DNA of 38,474 bases from Cytophagales bacterium. Its GTDB lineage: Bacteria; Bacteroidota; Bacteroidia; Cytophagales; Spirosomataceae. Every line of letters begins with the position of its first letter. The first letter of the stretch is position 1. A program made the translations under genes and the position numbers. The DNA lies in contig JAAFKE010000038.1 of NCBI GenBank assembly GCA_013298215.1, positions 1 through 38,474 of the forward strand. The letters run 5' to 3'. The notes below the pieces were generated by a model that was given only the letters and a program-made list of their open reading frames with translations, did not search any database and had not been told where the DNA came from. Of this stretch, positions 31,277 through 38,474 are shown in pieces.

Positions 31277-33673
31277 TTAGTTTGCTACCACCCATTTTTT
31301 CTTCGCCCAACCGTCGGTTATTTTGGTTAAATCTGCGTTGGGGTCAATCAACAAACGGCTCGGGCGGGCGTTGAGCGTGGCGTACACCTCGGCGCGCACT
31401 GCTGGTGCTTTCATGCCGCGCTTCTGGTAGTGATCTTTCAGAAAATGAGCAAATTGCAGCACCAAATCGGGTTGCATCGCCATTTGTTTTTCTTGGTGGG
31501 CGCACAAAAAATCGGCGTTATTCACCACACCTTCGCGCCCCGTTTGGGTGTCTTTAACAAAAAAAGTGGCAGTGGCAGCCTTTTCCATGAGCATGACGCG
31601 CCAGCTAAAACGGTAGCCTTCTTCGTGCCAAAAAACATTGCCACCATAGGCCAAATAACGGAGCGGAAAAAGGAGTTGGAAAACGATGTAAACGCACAGC
31701 GCGTAGTGAACAACGGGTGTATTTGCAATGCCAGCCCCAGCGTTGCGGGTTTGCAACGCGTGTGCGGCCCAAGCCCAGCGCTTTTGGTGCCATTCGTCGG
31801 AGAAAAAAATGAGCGTCGCCCCGATCATTACCAGCGGAAACACCCCGATTTGAAACAAAATGCCGACCACAATGTGAAACGCCAACACGGCCGCGTAGGC
31901 CAGCAAACGGGTGGGACGATACATGAGCAAAAACACGATGAAGGTGTCGTACAACATTCCCGCCCAGCTGAATATGTAGGGGGTAATGGGTAGTTTGAAA
32001 ACTGAGCCTAAAACTGGAATTTTATCGGCGGCGGGAAGCCAGATTTTGAGGGGCAGCGCCAGCACGAGCCAGTCGTAGTTCATCTTGGCCAAGCCCGCAA
32101 AGACGTACACCATCGCAATCTGAAATTTGAGAATATTGACCGTCCAAGCGGGCACTTGCGCGCGCGCAGAGGTGCGCCCGAGCCAAACATCTACCGACGC
32201 GTGGGCGTTGGCTGGGAGCCAGATCAACAAGAAAGCAACGAGGCTAACGAAGTAGTAATGATTGAGGTAGTAGGATAGGTCAATGAGCTGGACGTAGGTG
32301 AACGCCAAGAAAAAAACGAGGGCCGACAGCCGATAAAACGCGCCCAACGCAATGCCAGCCGCCGCCGCGAGCATCAGATAATGGAGGGCGTGCATCCAAA
32401 ATTCGGGCAAAACCTGCACCCACTCAAAGCCGTAGTATTTAAACGACACTTTGGCGTCGAGGTAGTGGTCTTTGACCCACCCCAACGCCAAAAAACGCCC
32501 CGTACTCACCAGCATCATCAGGCCAAACACAACCCGAAACGTGACCAGTGGCCAGACAGAAACGGGTTTATCGAACAAAAAAGTAATGGCAATGCCCAAC
32601 ACCGACGACATATCGCTTTTGAAAAAACGCGTGTGTTTTTGAAGCTCGGTGTGAAGTACGTCTGCCGAGGATGGGGTTTGCACCACAGTCTGGGCAAAAG
32701 GCTCGTTGGTTGGCACGGCATCGAGTGCTTTTTTTATGGCCAATAGCTGCGCCTCGGTGCTGGTAATCAAGGCGTTGCCACCCTCCACGGTTGCCAAATA
32801 TCCTTTAAAACCAACTCCATCTTTGCCGTCGCTGGCGCGGCCGTAGTAAAAACTCTCCACCGCCGCGAGGTTGGCCTTCATAAATCGCAACGATTCGCCC
32901 GAATAAAAACTTTCCACTTTGTCGGGTTCGGCCCGCACTTGCCCTGGGCGTTTGCCGAGCGGCAAACCTACCTTGAAGTTTTTGATGGCCTCGTAGTTTC
33001 GTACAAACTCGTTGTAAATGGCCGACGTAGAACTGCCCACGTCCGTGCCGTCGTTGGCAACGAACTCACTTTGATAACCACCCCACTCACTCACCACGGC
33101 ATCTACGCGGGTTTTGACGTTGCCGACGGCAGCCACCAGAAAATCGCGTCGGTTTTTTTCGACAAATTGTTTCACAACCTCGGCGGGTGCTTGATTGAAA
33201 ATCAGGTACTCAACCGCTAAGAAACCCCGCGCATCGCGGTCAAAGTTATTGAAATTGAACTGGCCGTTTTTCACAACGTTTTCGATTTTGGCGACCGACA
33301 CTGGGAACGTCCCAATTTCTTCGACCAAACCCTTCACGAGGCCCTTCTCGGCGGCGGGGCCAAAGTTGAAACCATTGGCCGATTGCCAGGTTTGGTAGGT
33401 GCTGACCCACGTTTTTTGGAGCGCGTCTAAGTTCGATGCGTTCGGCTGGCTCACAAAAACCTGGGTGGCCGTCTGCAAACTGTTTACGCCCGCTTGCAAC
33501 GCACCCAAACGCGGTTTTATGATATTGTCGGCGTATTGGCGCAACATTTCCTTGCGGTCGAAACCCGTGGCCGTGGGGTCGTTTTCGGTGCTTTTATTGC
33601 AAGCCCAAAATAACACTGAACAGCTTGAAAGTAGTCCAAAAATGACCAACGAAGTTTTAATTTTCTTGAACAT
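31277..33673 (-). CDS. Imelysin (M75)-HTTM / γ-carboxylase-like fusion lipoprotein
   Basis: A 798-residue in-frame fusion. Residues 1-25 are a lipoprotein signal with lipobox LSSC (Cys18; Cys25 is an alternative). Residues ~40-364 are imelysin-like (WVSTYQTWQSANGFNFGPAA, RGFLAVEYLIFNQ, LHTELQKHTRFFKSDMSSVL). The His of the canonical GxHxxE motif is replaced by Leu. From residue 365 (LFDKPVSVWPLVTFRVVFG) to the end is a polytopic HTTM domain related to vitamin K-dependent γ-carboxylase (YVFAGLAKMNYDWLVLALPL, FPLVMIGATLIFFSDEWH). In relatives the two parts are usually separate neighbouring genes. The start lies two bases after the stop of the DUF4856-like gene. Confidence 0.88.
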   Translation of the reverse strand: MFKKIKTSLVIFGLLSSCSVLFWACNKSTENDPTATGFDRKEMLRQYADNIIKPRLGALQAGVNSLQTATQVFVSQPNASNLDALQKTWVSTYQTWQSANGFNFGPAAEKGLVKGLVEEIGTFPVSVAKIENVVKNGQFNFNNFDRDARGFLAVEYLIFNQAPAEVVKQFVEKNRRDFLVAAVGNVKTRVDAVVSEWGGYQSEFVANDGTDVGSSTSAIYNEFVRNYEAIKNFKVGLPLGKRPGQVRAEPDKVESFYSGESLRFMKANLAAVESFYYGRASDGKDGVGFKGYLATVEGGNALITSTEAQLLAIKKALDAVPTNEPFAQTVVQTPSSADVLHTELQKHTRFFKSDMSSVLGIAITFLFDKPVSVWPLVTFRVVFGLMMLVSTGRFLALGWVKDHYLDAKVSFKYYGFEWVQVLPEFWMHALHYLMLAAAAGIALGAFYRLSALVFFLAFTYVQLIDLSYYLNHYYFVSLVAFLLIWLPANAHASVDVWLGRTSARAQVPAWTVNILKFQIAMVYVFAGLAKMNYDWLVLALPLKIWLPAADKIPVLGSVFKLPITPYIFSWAGMLYDTFIVFLLMYRPTRLLAYAAVLAFHIVVGILFQIGVFPLVMIGATLIFFSDEWHQKRWAWAAHALQTRNAGAGIANTPVVHYALCVYIVFQLLFPLRYLAYGGNVFWHEEGYRFSWRVMLMEKAATATFFVKDTQTGREGVVNNADFLCAHQEKQMAMQPDLVLQFAHFLKDHYQKRGMKAPAVRAEVYATLNARPSRLLIDPNADLTKITDGWAKKKWVVAN

Positions 33674-33675
33674 GA

Positions 33676-34803
33676 TTATCGTTTTTGCTCGCTTACCCAG
33701 TTTTTCTTAAAGTCTTCTACGTCGGCCGCCGAAAAGCCGTAAATAGCCTGCAACCTGGTAATAATCTGCTGCAATTTGGGCAGTTCAGTGGCTGGTTCGG
33801 TAATAAACTTGTACGAAGTTGGCACGGCATTGGGCGCGGCATTGAGCAACGTCAATATCTCGTCTATTTGCGCGTCAGTTATTTTCTTGCGTGCCACCGT
33901 GCGCCAGCCGTGCATAAAACCCACGTTTTCGCCGTAGGCGTGCAGCGCGGCCGATTTCTGGGCATCGGTGGTGGTGGTCTGGCTCATGGTGGCTATTACG
34001 GTGTGGCAATAATTAATAACCGTGGCCGCGTTCACTTTTTCCCAGGTCTCAAAAACTGCCGTCAGTGCTTCGTCGCGCTCTTTGTTGTATGTGTCGCCCG
34101 CTTTCAAGGCCGCTTGCAACTTAATAAAATTGGCCTTTTGCTGGCTGTAAAGCCCCTTGCCGTCGTTTTTGTCGCGCCGGGCTGCGTAGTTGGCCATGGC
34201 GCGGTCGGGGCGGGCGTGTTTCACGTCGGCACTGCTCGGAAACGTGGGGCTCATGCCCATAATGCCCATCAGTTGGTCGGCAGTGGCCACGGTCATTGTG
34301 CCGCCCACCAACGACACCGCGTGGTTGTAGAGTGCCGCGCCAAAAGAACCTTTTTCGATGAGTTGCTCCATTTCAAGGCCGTTTTCGTCAAACAGATAAC
34401 CGCCGTACATTCCTCCTTGTCCCCTTGTTTTTGGGTCGCCAGGCGTGTACGTGTTGCCGCTCGCCTTGGCAATTTCGGCAAACCACTCGCTTTCCAATTT
34501 ACCCGTGTAGTAGGTAGTCGTCTGCGATTTTACCGAGGGATTTCCGCCCGTAAAAATCGTTCTCAGAGTAGTCTCCGATACTTTTTCGCCCAACACGCGG
34601 CCTTTTTTGGCCTCGTCGGTCATGGCGTTTACTGCCGTCACCACGGCCAACTGAGCCGCCGCATGTTGGTCGAACTTAGCCACATCGTAGCTCGTTGGCA
34701 CAACCAGCGGAGCGGTCGGCTCGTCTTTTTGGCAAGATGCGAGGAAAAAAACTGATAGGCTTAGGGCCAACAATTTGCCATTAATTGGGTTGATAAATTT
34801 CAT
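33676..34803 (-). CDS. DUF4856-like lipoprotein, first gene of the iron operon
   Basis: A 375-residue lipoprotein with signal peptide and lipobox (SLSVFFLASC, Cys24). The mature part is helical with VPTSYDVAKFDQHAAAQLAV, GQGGMYGGYLFDENGLEMEQ, AVFETWEKVNAATVINYCH and AYGENVGFMHGWRT, features of the DUF4856 family. DUF4856 genes commonly stand beside imelysin and HTTM genes and TonB receptors, as here. The exact role (metal or ligand binding at the periplasmic face) is unknown. It is the promoter-proximal gene, and its upstream region holds a full -33/-7 promoter and two candidate operators. Confidence 0.85.
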   Translation of the reverse strand: MKFINPINGKLLALSLSVFFLASCQKDEPTAPLVVPTSYDVAKFDQHAAAQLAVVTAVNAMTDEAKKGRVLGEKVSETTLRTIFTGGNPSVKSQTTTYYTGKLESEWFAEIAKASGNTYTPGDPKTRGQGGMYGGYLFDENGLEMEQLIEKGSFGAALYNHAVSLVGGTMTVATADQLMGIMGMSPTFPSSADVKHARPDRAMANYAARRDKNDGKGLYSQQKANFIKLQAALKAGDTYNKERDEALTAVFETWEKVNAATVINYCHTVIATMSQTTTTDAQKSAALHAYGENVGFMHGWRTVARKKITDAQIDEILTLLNAAPNAVPTSYKFITEPATELPKLQQIITRLQAIYGFSAADVEDFKKNWVSEQKR

Positions 34804-34826
34804 ATAAACTGAGATTTTAAGCGTTC

Positions 34827-34849
34827 TTATTTAGACTTGTTTTAAATTA
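34827..34849. promoter_or_regulatory. Fur-like operator candidate 1
   Basis: TTATTTAGA-CTTGT-TTTAAATTA forms a 9-5-9 inverted repeat with 7 of 9 matching pairs. It lies directly downstream of the -7 element at about the transcription start and 24-46 bp from the ATG of the DUF4856-like gene. It has the same left half as candidate 2. Confidence 0.5.
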
Positions 34850-34856
34850 ACGGTCG

Positions 34857-34886
34857 CAAAGGTAATATTATTTAGATTAATTACAA
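34857..34886 (-). promoter_or_regulatory. Promoter of the iron operon, TTG-N19-TACCTTTG
   Basis: On the minus strand TTG (34886-34884) is followed by exactly 19 bases and then TACCTTTG (34864-34857). This fits the Bacteroidota σABfr-type consensus TTTG-N19-TAnnTTTG, including the preceding T of TTTG. Transcription should start near 34850, giving a ~45-base leader. Confidence 0.75.
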
Positions 34887-34890
34887 ATAA
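34868..34890. promoter_or_regulatory. Fur-like operator candidate 2
   Basis: TTATTTAGA-TTAAT-TACAAATAA is a 9-5-9 inverted repeat with 7 of 9 matching pairs. It covers the -33 element and much of the spacer of the iron-operon promoter. Binding of a repressor here would directly block polymerase. Confidence 0.55.
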
Positions 34891-34923
34891 AAAAAATAAA
34901 AATGTGTGCCTTGAAAATGCACT

Positions 34924-34931
34924 TACCTTTG
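34924..34931 (+). promoter_or_regulatory. -7 element of cobS
   Basis: TACCTTTG (TAnnTTTG) lies 22 bases before the cobS ATG on the plus strand. The expected -33 TTG at the right spacing is absent; a TTG occurs only 10 bases upstream. Confidence 0.5.
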
Positions 34932-34953
34932 GCAAACGATCTTAAAAACAACC

Positions 34954-35733
34954 ATGCTCAAGCTATTTTTTACCGCCCTGATGTTCTATACCCGCATTCC
35001 TTGCCCGTCGTGGGTCGATCATTCGGAGGATGCGCTCAACCGTTCGACGATTTTTTTTCCGCTCATCGGCATCATCGTTGGCACGATCGGTTGCGGCGCG
35101 TACTTGTTGGGTAGTTTTGGGTTGCCCGCCGAGCTGGCCATTATTGTCACCATGTTTGCGACCGTCTGGACAACGGGGGCGTTCCACGAAGACGGCTTGG
35201 CCGACGTTTGCGACGGCTTCGGCGGGGGTTGGAACAAAACCAAGATTTTAGACATCATGAAAGACAGCCGCCTGGGAACCTACGGGTCCGTGGGTCTTTT
35301 TTTTGTGTTAATCACTAAGTTTTTTGCCCTCAAATCGCTCTTTGGCATCGAGCAACTCACCAACGCACTTTTAATGTACGTGGCCGCCCACAGCCTAAGC
35401 CGTTTTGCGGCCATGACTTTTATACATTCCCACCAATACGTCCGCGAAAACGACGATGCCAAGGCCAAACCCGTAGCCAAAAAACTCAGCAACACCGACC
35501 TGTTTATTGGGGCAATGTTTGGGCTCGCCCCGCTCATGGTTTTGGTGCTTTACACCCAAACATGGTTTTTTGCGGTTGTGATTTTGCCCGTTTTTTTGGT
35601 CAAATGGCGGCTGGGTATTTTCTTCAAAAAGTGGATCGGCGGCTACACTGGCGACTGCCTCGGTGCCACCCAACAACTCACCGAACTGACCATTTACCTG
35701 TTTTTTGTCTCCCTCAAATGGATATCTATTTAA
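34954..35733 (+). CDS. cobS: Adenosylcobinamide-GDP ribazoletransferase (cobalamin synthase)
   Basis: A 259-residue polytopic inner-membrane enzyme that joins α-ribazole (or its phosphate) to adenosylcobinamide-GDP in the last steps of vitamin B12 assembly. CobS landmarks are the N-terminal FFTALMFYTRIPCP, the metal-binding TTGAFHEDGLADVCDGFGGG, KILDIMKDSRLGTYGSVGL and the C-terminal GGYTGDCLGATQQLTE. It overlaps the following phosphatase gene by 16 bp. The cobU and cobT partners are not in the window, and no cobalamin riboswitch is seen in the 150-base upstream region. Confidence 0.95.
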   Translation: MLKLFFTALMFYTRIPCPSWVDHSEDALNRSTIFFPLIGIIVGTIGCGAYLLGSFGLPAELAIIVTMFATVWTTGAFHEDGLADVCDGFGGGWNKTKILDIMKDSRLGTYGSVGLFFVLITKFFALKSLFGIEQLTNALLMYVAAHSLSRFAAMTFIHSHQYVRENDDAKAKPVAKKLSNTDLFIGAMFGLAPLMVLVLYTQTWFFAVVILPVFLVKWRLGIFFKKWIGGYTGDCLGATQQLTELTIYLFFVSLKWISI

Positions 35734-36326
35734 TACGACACACCAAAGTGGCCGTGAGCCAGCGTATCTGCTACGGCGCATCCGACGTTGAACTGGACGA
35801 ACTGGCCTACGATGCGCAGTCAGAAAAAATCAAAACTTGCATCGGCAACACTGGCAACACGCTTTTTTTTAGTAGCCCACTGAGCCGTTGCCGCCGCCTG
35901 GCGGTCGATCTGGCATCGTACCCTGGCGCAGGCGAGCAGTCGGCAAATTCGGGCTCGGTTATTTTCGACGACTCGCTGAAAGAATTTAATTTTGGCGACT
36001 GGGAGCTGAAAGCCTGGAACGCTATTGCTGCCGAAGAATTGAACCCTTGGATGGCCGATTTTGTGAACCAAAAACCACCAGGTGGCGAAAACTTTCTCGA
36101 ACTGTCGAACCGAGTTACGCAGTTTTGGAACCAGCAAATAATAACCCCCTCGCACGCGTCCGAAAATATCGCAATCGTGTCGCACGGTGGTTGCATTAGG
36201 GCTTTTTTATCACATATTTTAGGACTACCTTTGCAAAACGCCTACCGTCTCCACCTCGACTACGGGTCAGTCTCGAAGGTGTCAATGCAAAACAAACATC
36301 TGACAGTCAGTTATATAAACCGATAA
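35718..36326 (+). CDS. cobC: Histidine phosphatase, α-ribazole phosphatase-like
   Basis: The start is the ATG at 35718 (MDIYLIRHTKV), inside the cobS 3' end, giving 202 residues. The catalytic RHT motif (RHG in most relatives), YGASDVELDE, FSSPLSRCRRLA and the second-histidine segment IAIVSHGGCIRAF identify the histidine phosphatase superfamily. Size and coupling to cobS point to α-ribazole-5'-phosphate phosphatase (CobC). A general phosphoglycerate-mutase-like role is possible but less likely. Confidence 0.9.
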   Translation: MDIYLIRHTKVAVSQRICYGASDVELDELAYDAQSEKIKTCIGNTGNTLFFSSPLSRCRRLAVDLASYPGAGEQSANSGSVIFDDSLKEFNFGDWELKAWNAIAAEELNPWMADFVNQKPPGGENFLELSNRVTQFWNQQIITPSHASENIAIVSHGGCIRAFLSHILGLPLQNAYRLHLDYGSVSKVSMQNKHLTVSYINR

Positions 36327-36340
36327 TCATACCCAGAATA

Positions 36341-36856
36341 ATGAAACTACCACAAATGCAATGGCTTACCCTGACGGGTATCATCATCATTACCGCCCTC
36401 ACCCGAATTTTGCCCCACCCGCCCAACTTCACGCCCATTGCGGCCATCGGGCTGTTTGGTGCGGCTCATTTTGCCAAAAAATACTGGGCAGTTATTATCC
36501 CCGCCGCCGCGCTGCTTTTGAGCGATTTTGTGATGGGATACACGCCCAACCTAAGCGTCTACGCCTCGTTCGCGGCCATTTCACTGTTGGGGTTGGTGTC
36601 GCTGAAAAAGATTAGTACCATTCATGTAGTAGGAGCAAGCCTGGCCTCGTCGGTCTTGTTTTTTGTTATCACCAATTTTGCAGTTTGGTACGGCGCACAG
36701 ATGTACCCGCCCACCCTCGAAGGTCTGGGACTTTGCTACGCCGCCGCAATTCCGTTTTTTGGAAACACCGTTTTGGGCGACTTGATTTATTCCTTTTTTT
36801 TATTTGTAGGGTATCATTTCTTGCACAAGAAATATTTAATTCCTAACATTGCGTAG
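36341..36856 (+). CDS. DUF6580-like putative membrane transport protein
   Basis: A 171-residue protein with five or six membrane helices. It contains TRILPHPPNFTPIAAIGLFG and LLLSDFVMGY, which resemble a family annotated as putative transport proteins (DUF6580, similar to ECF-type S components). It follows the cobC-like gene by 14 bp, so a role in uptake of a cobalamin precursor or cofactor is plausible but not shown by the sequence. It ends before a strong bidirectional terminator. An alternative start is the ATG six codons later. Confidence 0.75.
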   Translation: MKLPQMQWLTLTGIIIITALTRILPHPPNFTPIAAIGLFGAAHFAKKYWAVIIPAAALLLSDFVMGYTPNLSVYASFAAISLLGLVSLKKISTIHVVGASLASSVLFFVITNFAVWYGAQMYPPTLEGLGLCYAAAIPFFGNTVLGDLIYSFFLFVGYHFLHKKYLIPNIA

Positions 36857-36885
36857 AATTTGTTTTCATGGCTGTTAATAGATAG

Positions 36886-36918
36886 AAAATAGGGCGGAGT
36901 TTCTGCCCTATTTTTTTT
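36886..36918. terminator. Intrinsic terminator between convergent genes
   Basis: AAAATAGGGC (36886-36895) and GCCCTATTTT (36905-36914) form a perfect 10-bp stem with a nine-base loop, followed by further T. It lies between the cobalamin operon end (36856) and the convergent unknown gene (stop at 36937) and can serve both. Confidence 0.9.
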
Positions 36919-36936
36919 GTGCGAAAATCCTCCTAT

Positions 36937-37329
36937 TTATTTGTTTTTGGGGGCCTTAATCCGAACCACCGCCTTTTTTTTGGCTGGCTCCACGCCCGTC
37001 TGAACGCCCAAATTGTGTTCAAAAAACTCCACCGCGCGTCGAATATCTCGGTTCGAGACCGCCACAAAGTAAGGTCTCCGCTGCTGGTTTCGCACCAACC
37101 GAACGTCCATTTTGTAAATCGTGCCAGCTGGGTATGGCGCCACAAAGCGGGGCAAACACCGCACCTTAAGTTCCCCAGGCACGGCCTGGCCCACGATGGT
37201 CTGCAAACGCGGCACCTCATTTACGTAGTGTACTTCGGCAAAAACGTCCAAAAATATTTTCTTGTCGAACTCGGGTAGTTCCTCTACCAAAGAGAGCTGT
37301 ACCGATTTTGAAAGCTGCGATTTTGACAC
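36937..37329 (-). CDS. Small basic hypothetical protein
   Basis: A 130-residue protein that I do not recognise. It has an N-terminal helical stretch (KSQLSKSVQLSLVEELPEFD), a middle β-rich part (VGQAVPGELKVRCLPRFVAP, IYKMDVRLVRNQQRRPYFVA) and a Lys/Arg-rich C-terminus (PAKKKAVVRIKAPKNK). No signal peptide or membrane helix is seen. The basic tail could bind nucleic acid. It begins 27 bases after the kinase stop and may be co-transcribed with it. Coding confidence comes from codon use like the neighbours and a bounding terminator. Confidence 0.6.
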   Translation of the reverse strand: MSKSQLSKSVQLSLVEELPEFDKKIFLDVFAEVHYVNEVPRLQTIVGQAVPGELKVRCLPRFVAPYPAGTIYKMDVRLVRNQQRRPYFVAVSNRDIRRAVEFFEHNLGVQTGVEPAKKKAVVRIKAPKNK

Positions 37330-37356
37330 CTTTTGAGCGTTTATTGGTTGGTTTTT

Positions 37357-38474
37357 TTATGCGCCAACGTGCTTGGCAAGTTGGGATAACCAGCTTTGGT
37401 ACGCGCCCTCGTACTCAGAAACCAAGTCGGTTTTTGGTTCAACGGTTTTGAGTTTGTTTAGTTTGTCGAACGCCTCTTTGGGTGTTTTGAAGTACCCAAT
37501 CCCAATGCCCGCGCCCAACGCCGCCCCCTTTGCACCGTCGGTGTCGTAGAGTTCTACGGGCGTGTTGGTGGCATTGACGAGTGCCTCCGTGAAAACATCG
37601 CTCAAAAACATATTGGCCTGCCCCGCCCTGATTACCTGGGGCTGCACGCCCAGGGTTTGCATCATATCGAACCCGTACTGAAACGAAAACGCAATGCCCT
37701 CCTGCGCGGCTCTGAAAATGTGCGCGGCCGTGTGAACGTTAAAATTGACGTTGCAAAACTGGCCGCCAATGGCTTTGTTTTCTAAGACGCGCTCCGTACC
37801 GTTGCCAAAGGGCAACACACTCAACCCCGCGCTCCCAACGGCTACGCCCCCCGCTGCGGCGTTCATGTGGGCATAGCTCAGGCCACCCGCCACATTTTCT
37901 TTTAGCCAACGGTTCAAAATACCCGTGCCATTTATACAGAGCAGTATTCCGAGGCGGTTTTCGTTCGCGTGCAGGCGGTGGTTCACGTGCGCAAAGGTGT
38001 TCACCCGCGACTGGGGGTCGTGCGCTACTTGCTCGCTCACCGCGTAGATAACGCCCGACGTACCAGCGGTGGCGGCAATCTCGCCAGGCTCTAATACACT
38101 GAGCGACAATGCGTTATTTGGCTGGTCGCCCGCTTTGTACGTCACGGAGATGCCCTCCCTCAAACCCAACTGCTGCGCCACGGCGGCCGTAACCCGCCCG
38201 TGGTCGCTAAAAACGGGTTGTACCTTGGGCAAAATGGTGGACTCAAAACCAAAGTATTCCAGCACATCTTTGGACACATCATCGGCCTGAAAGTCCCAGA
38301 AAATACCCTCCGAAAGCCCCGAATTTGAGCCCGTAACTTGACCCGTGAGTTGCATGGCCACGAAGTCGCCTGGCAGCATAACGCGGTCAATTTGCGCATA
38401 AATAGCAGGTTCATTCTGCTTGACCCAACCCAATTTAGCCGCCGTAAAGTTACCCGGCGAGTTGAGTAAACGCG
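37357..38474 (-). CDS. FGGY carbohydrate kinase, xylulokinase-like (5' end missing)
   Basis: The reading frame continues to the window edge: LLNSPGNFTAAKLGWVKQNE, then PAIYAQ, is the standard entry to the first FGGY domain of xylulokinases, so the apparent start at 38433 (a TTG) is internal. Further landmarks are MLPGDFVAMQLTGQVTGSNS, SLSVLEPGEIAATAGTSGVI, GTGILNRWLKENVAGGLSY, and VIRAGQANMFLSDVFTEALV with DGAKGAALGAGIGIG. It phosphorylates a pentulose, most likely D-xylulose, with ATP. The ~372 residues present are the C-terminal ~75% of the ~495-residue family. Confidence 0.9.
   Translation of the reverse strand, partial: RLLNSPGNFTAAKLGWVKQNEPAIYAQIDRVMLPGDFVAMQLTGQVTGSNSGLSEGIFWDFQADDVSKDVLEYFGFESTILPKVQPVFSDHGRVTAAVAQQLGLREGISVTYKAGDQPNNALSLSVLEPGEIAATAGTSGVIYAVSEQVAHDPQSRVNTFAHVNHRLHANENRLGILLCINGTGILNRWLKENVAGGLSYAHMNAAAGGVAVGSAGLSVLPFGNGTERVLENKAIGGQFCNVNFNVHTAAHIFRAAQEGIAFSFQYGFDMMQTLGVQPQVIRAGQANMFLSDVFTEALVNATNTPVELYDTDGAKGAALGAGIGIGYFKTPKEAFDKLNKLKTVEPKTDLVSEYEGAYQSWLSQLAKHVGA

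Noticed and set aside
33685-34755. Long plus-strand open frame (356 codons) opposite the DUF4856-like gene
   Set aside because: It is a shadow of the lipoprotein gene, without motifs or its own start context.
34804-34953. Cobalamin riboswitch upstream of cobS
   Set aside because: The 150-base region is too short and lacks the B12-box type sequence; it is explained by promoter elements and inverted repeats.
1-38474. tRNA, rRNA or CRISPR arrays
   Set aside because: No cloverleaf-like, rRNA-like or regularly spaced repeat sequences were noticed in the gaps between genes.

Overview
The window looks like a chromosomal segment of a Bacteroidota bacterium, probably a Cytophagales / Spirosomaceae-type organism. 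The evidence is three TonB-dependent receptors with N-terminal carboxypeptidase-regulatory domains (one cut by the left edge, SusC-like), a secreted amidase with a type IX secretion C-terminal domain, a DAHP synthase-chorismate mutase fusion of the kind common in this phylum, and promoters of the Bacteroidota form TTG-N19-TAnnTTTG. This placement rests on gene families and motifs only; no database search was possible.

Layout. 1-1068: start of a SusC-like receptor, divergent from a DeoR-family regulator, with two near-identical 19-bp operator candidates between them. 1253-1862: PIN toxin and antitoxin pair. 2031-4721 (minus): proline dehydrogenase, signal peptidase II and a UbiA-like membrane protein. 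4863-5960: DAHP synthase/chorismate mutase, ended by a 16-bp perfect terminator hairpin. 5961-8602: an AT-rich accessory island with a 157-bp MITE-like element and a HindVP-like type II restriction-modification pair. 8603-11105: three enzymes that fit non-phosphorylative L-fucose (or a similar deoxysugar/aldose) breakdown. 11175-14410: ABC exporter half-transporter, convergent with an M61 peptidase. 14415-23865: TonB receptor, PGRP-type amidase, orphan sensor kinase, DUF5723-like outer-membrane protein, 2-oxoglutarate oxygenase and chromate transporter. 24364-25926: acyl-CoA carboxylase carboxyltransferase. 25927-28740: a second accessory stretch with a second MITE-like inverted-repeat element, an AT-rich membrane protein of unknown function and a YoeB-type toxin-antitoxin module. 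The module lies between two copies of the 3' end of the neighbouring receptor gene.

28793-34803 (minus) reads as one putative metal (iron) uptake operon: a DUF4856-like lipoprotein, an in-frame imelysin-HTTM fusion protein and a FecA-like TonB receptor. Its promoter is a complete TTG-N19-TACCTTTG sequence framed by two 9-5-9 inverted repeats that could be Fur-type operators. Divergent from it is a cobalamin trio (cobS, a cobC-like phosphatase and a DUF6580-like membrane protein). The window ends with an unknown basic protein and the 3' part of a xylulokinase-like FGGY kinase.

The observations most worth following up are the imelysin-HTTM fusion and its operator arrangement, the 147-bp direct repeat that keeps the receptor gene intact beside an inserted toxin-antitoxin module, the two MITE-like elements (one with a perfect 10-bp target duplication), and the short-chain dehydrogenase whose catalytic lysine is replaced by asparagine.
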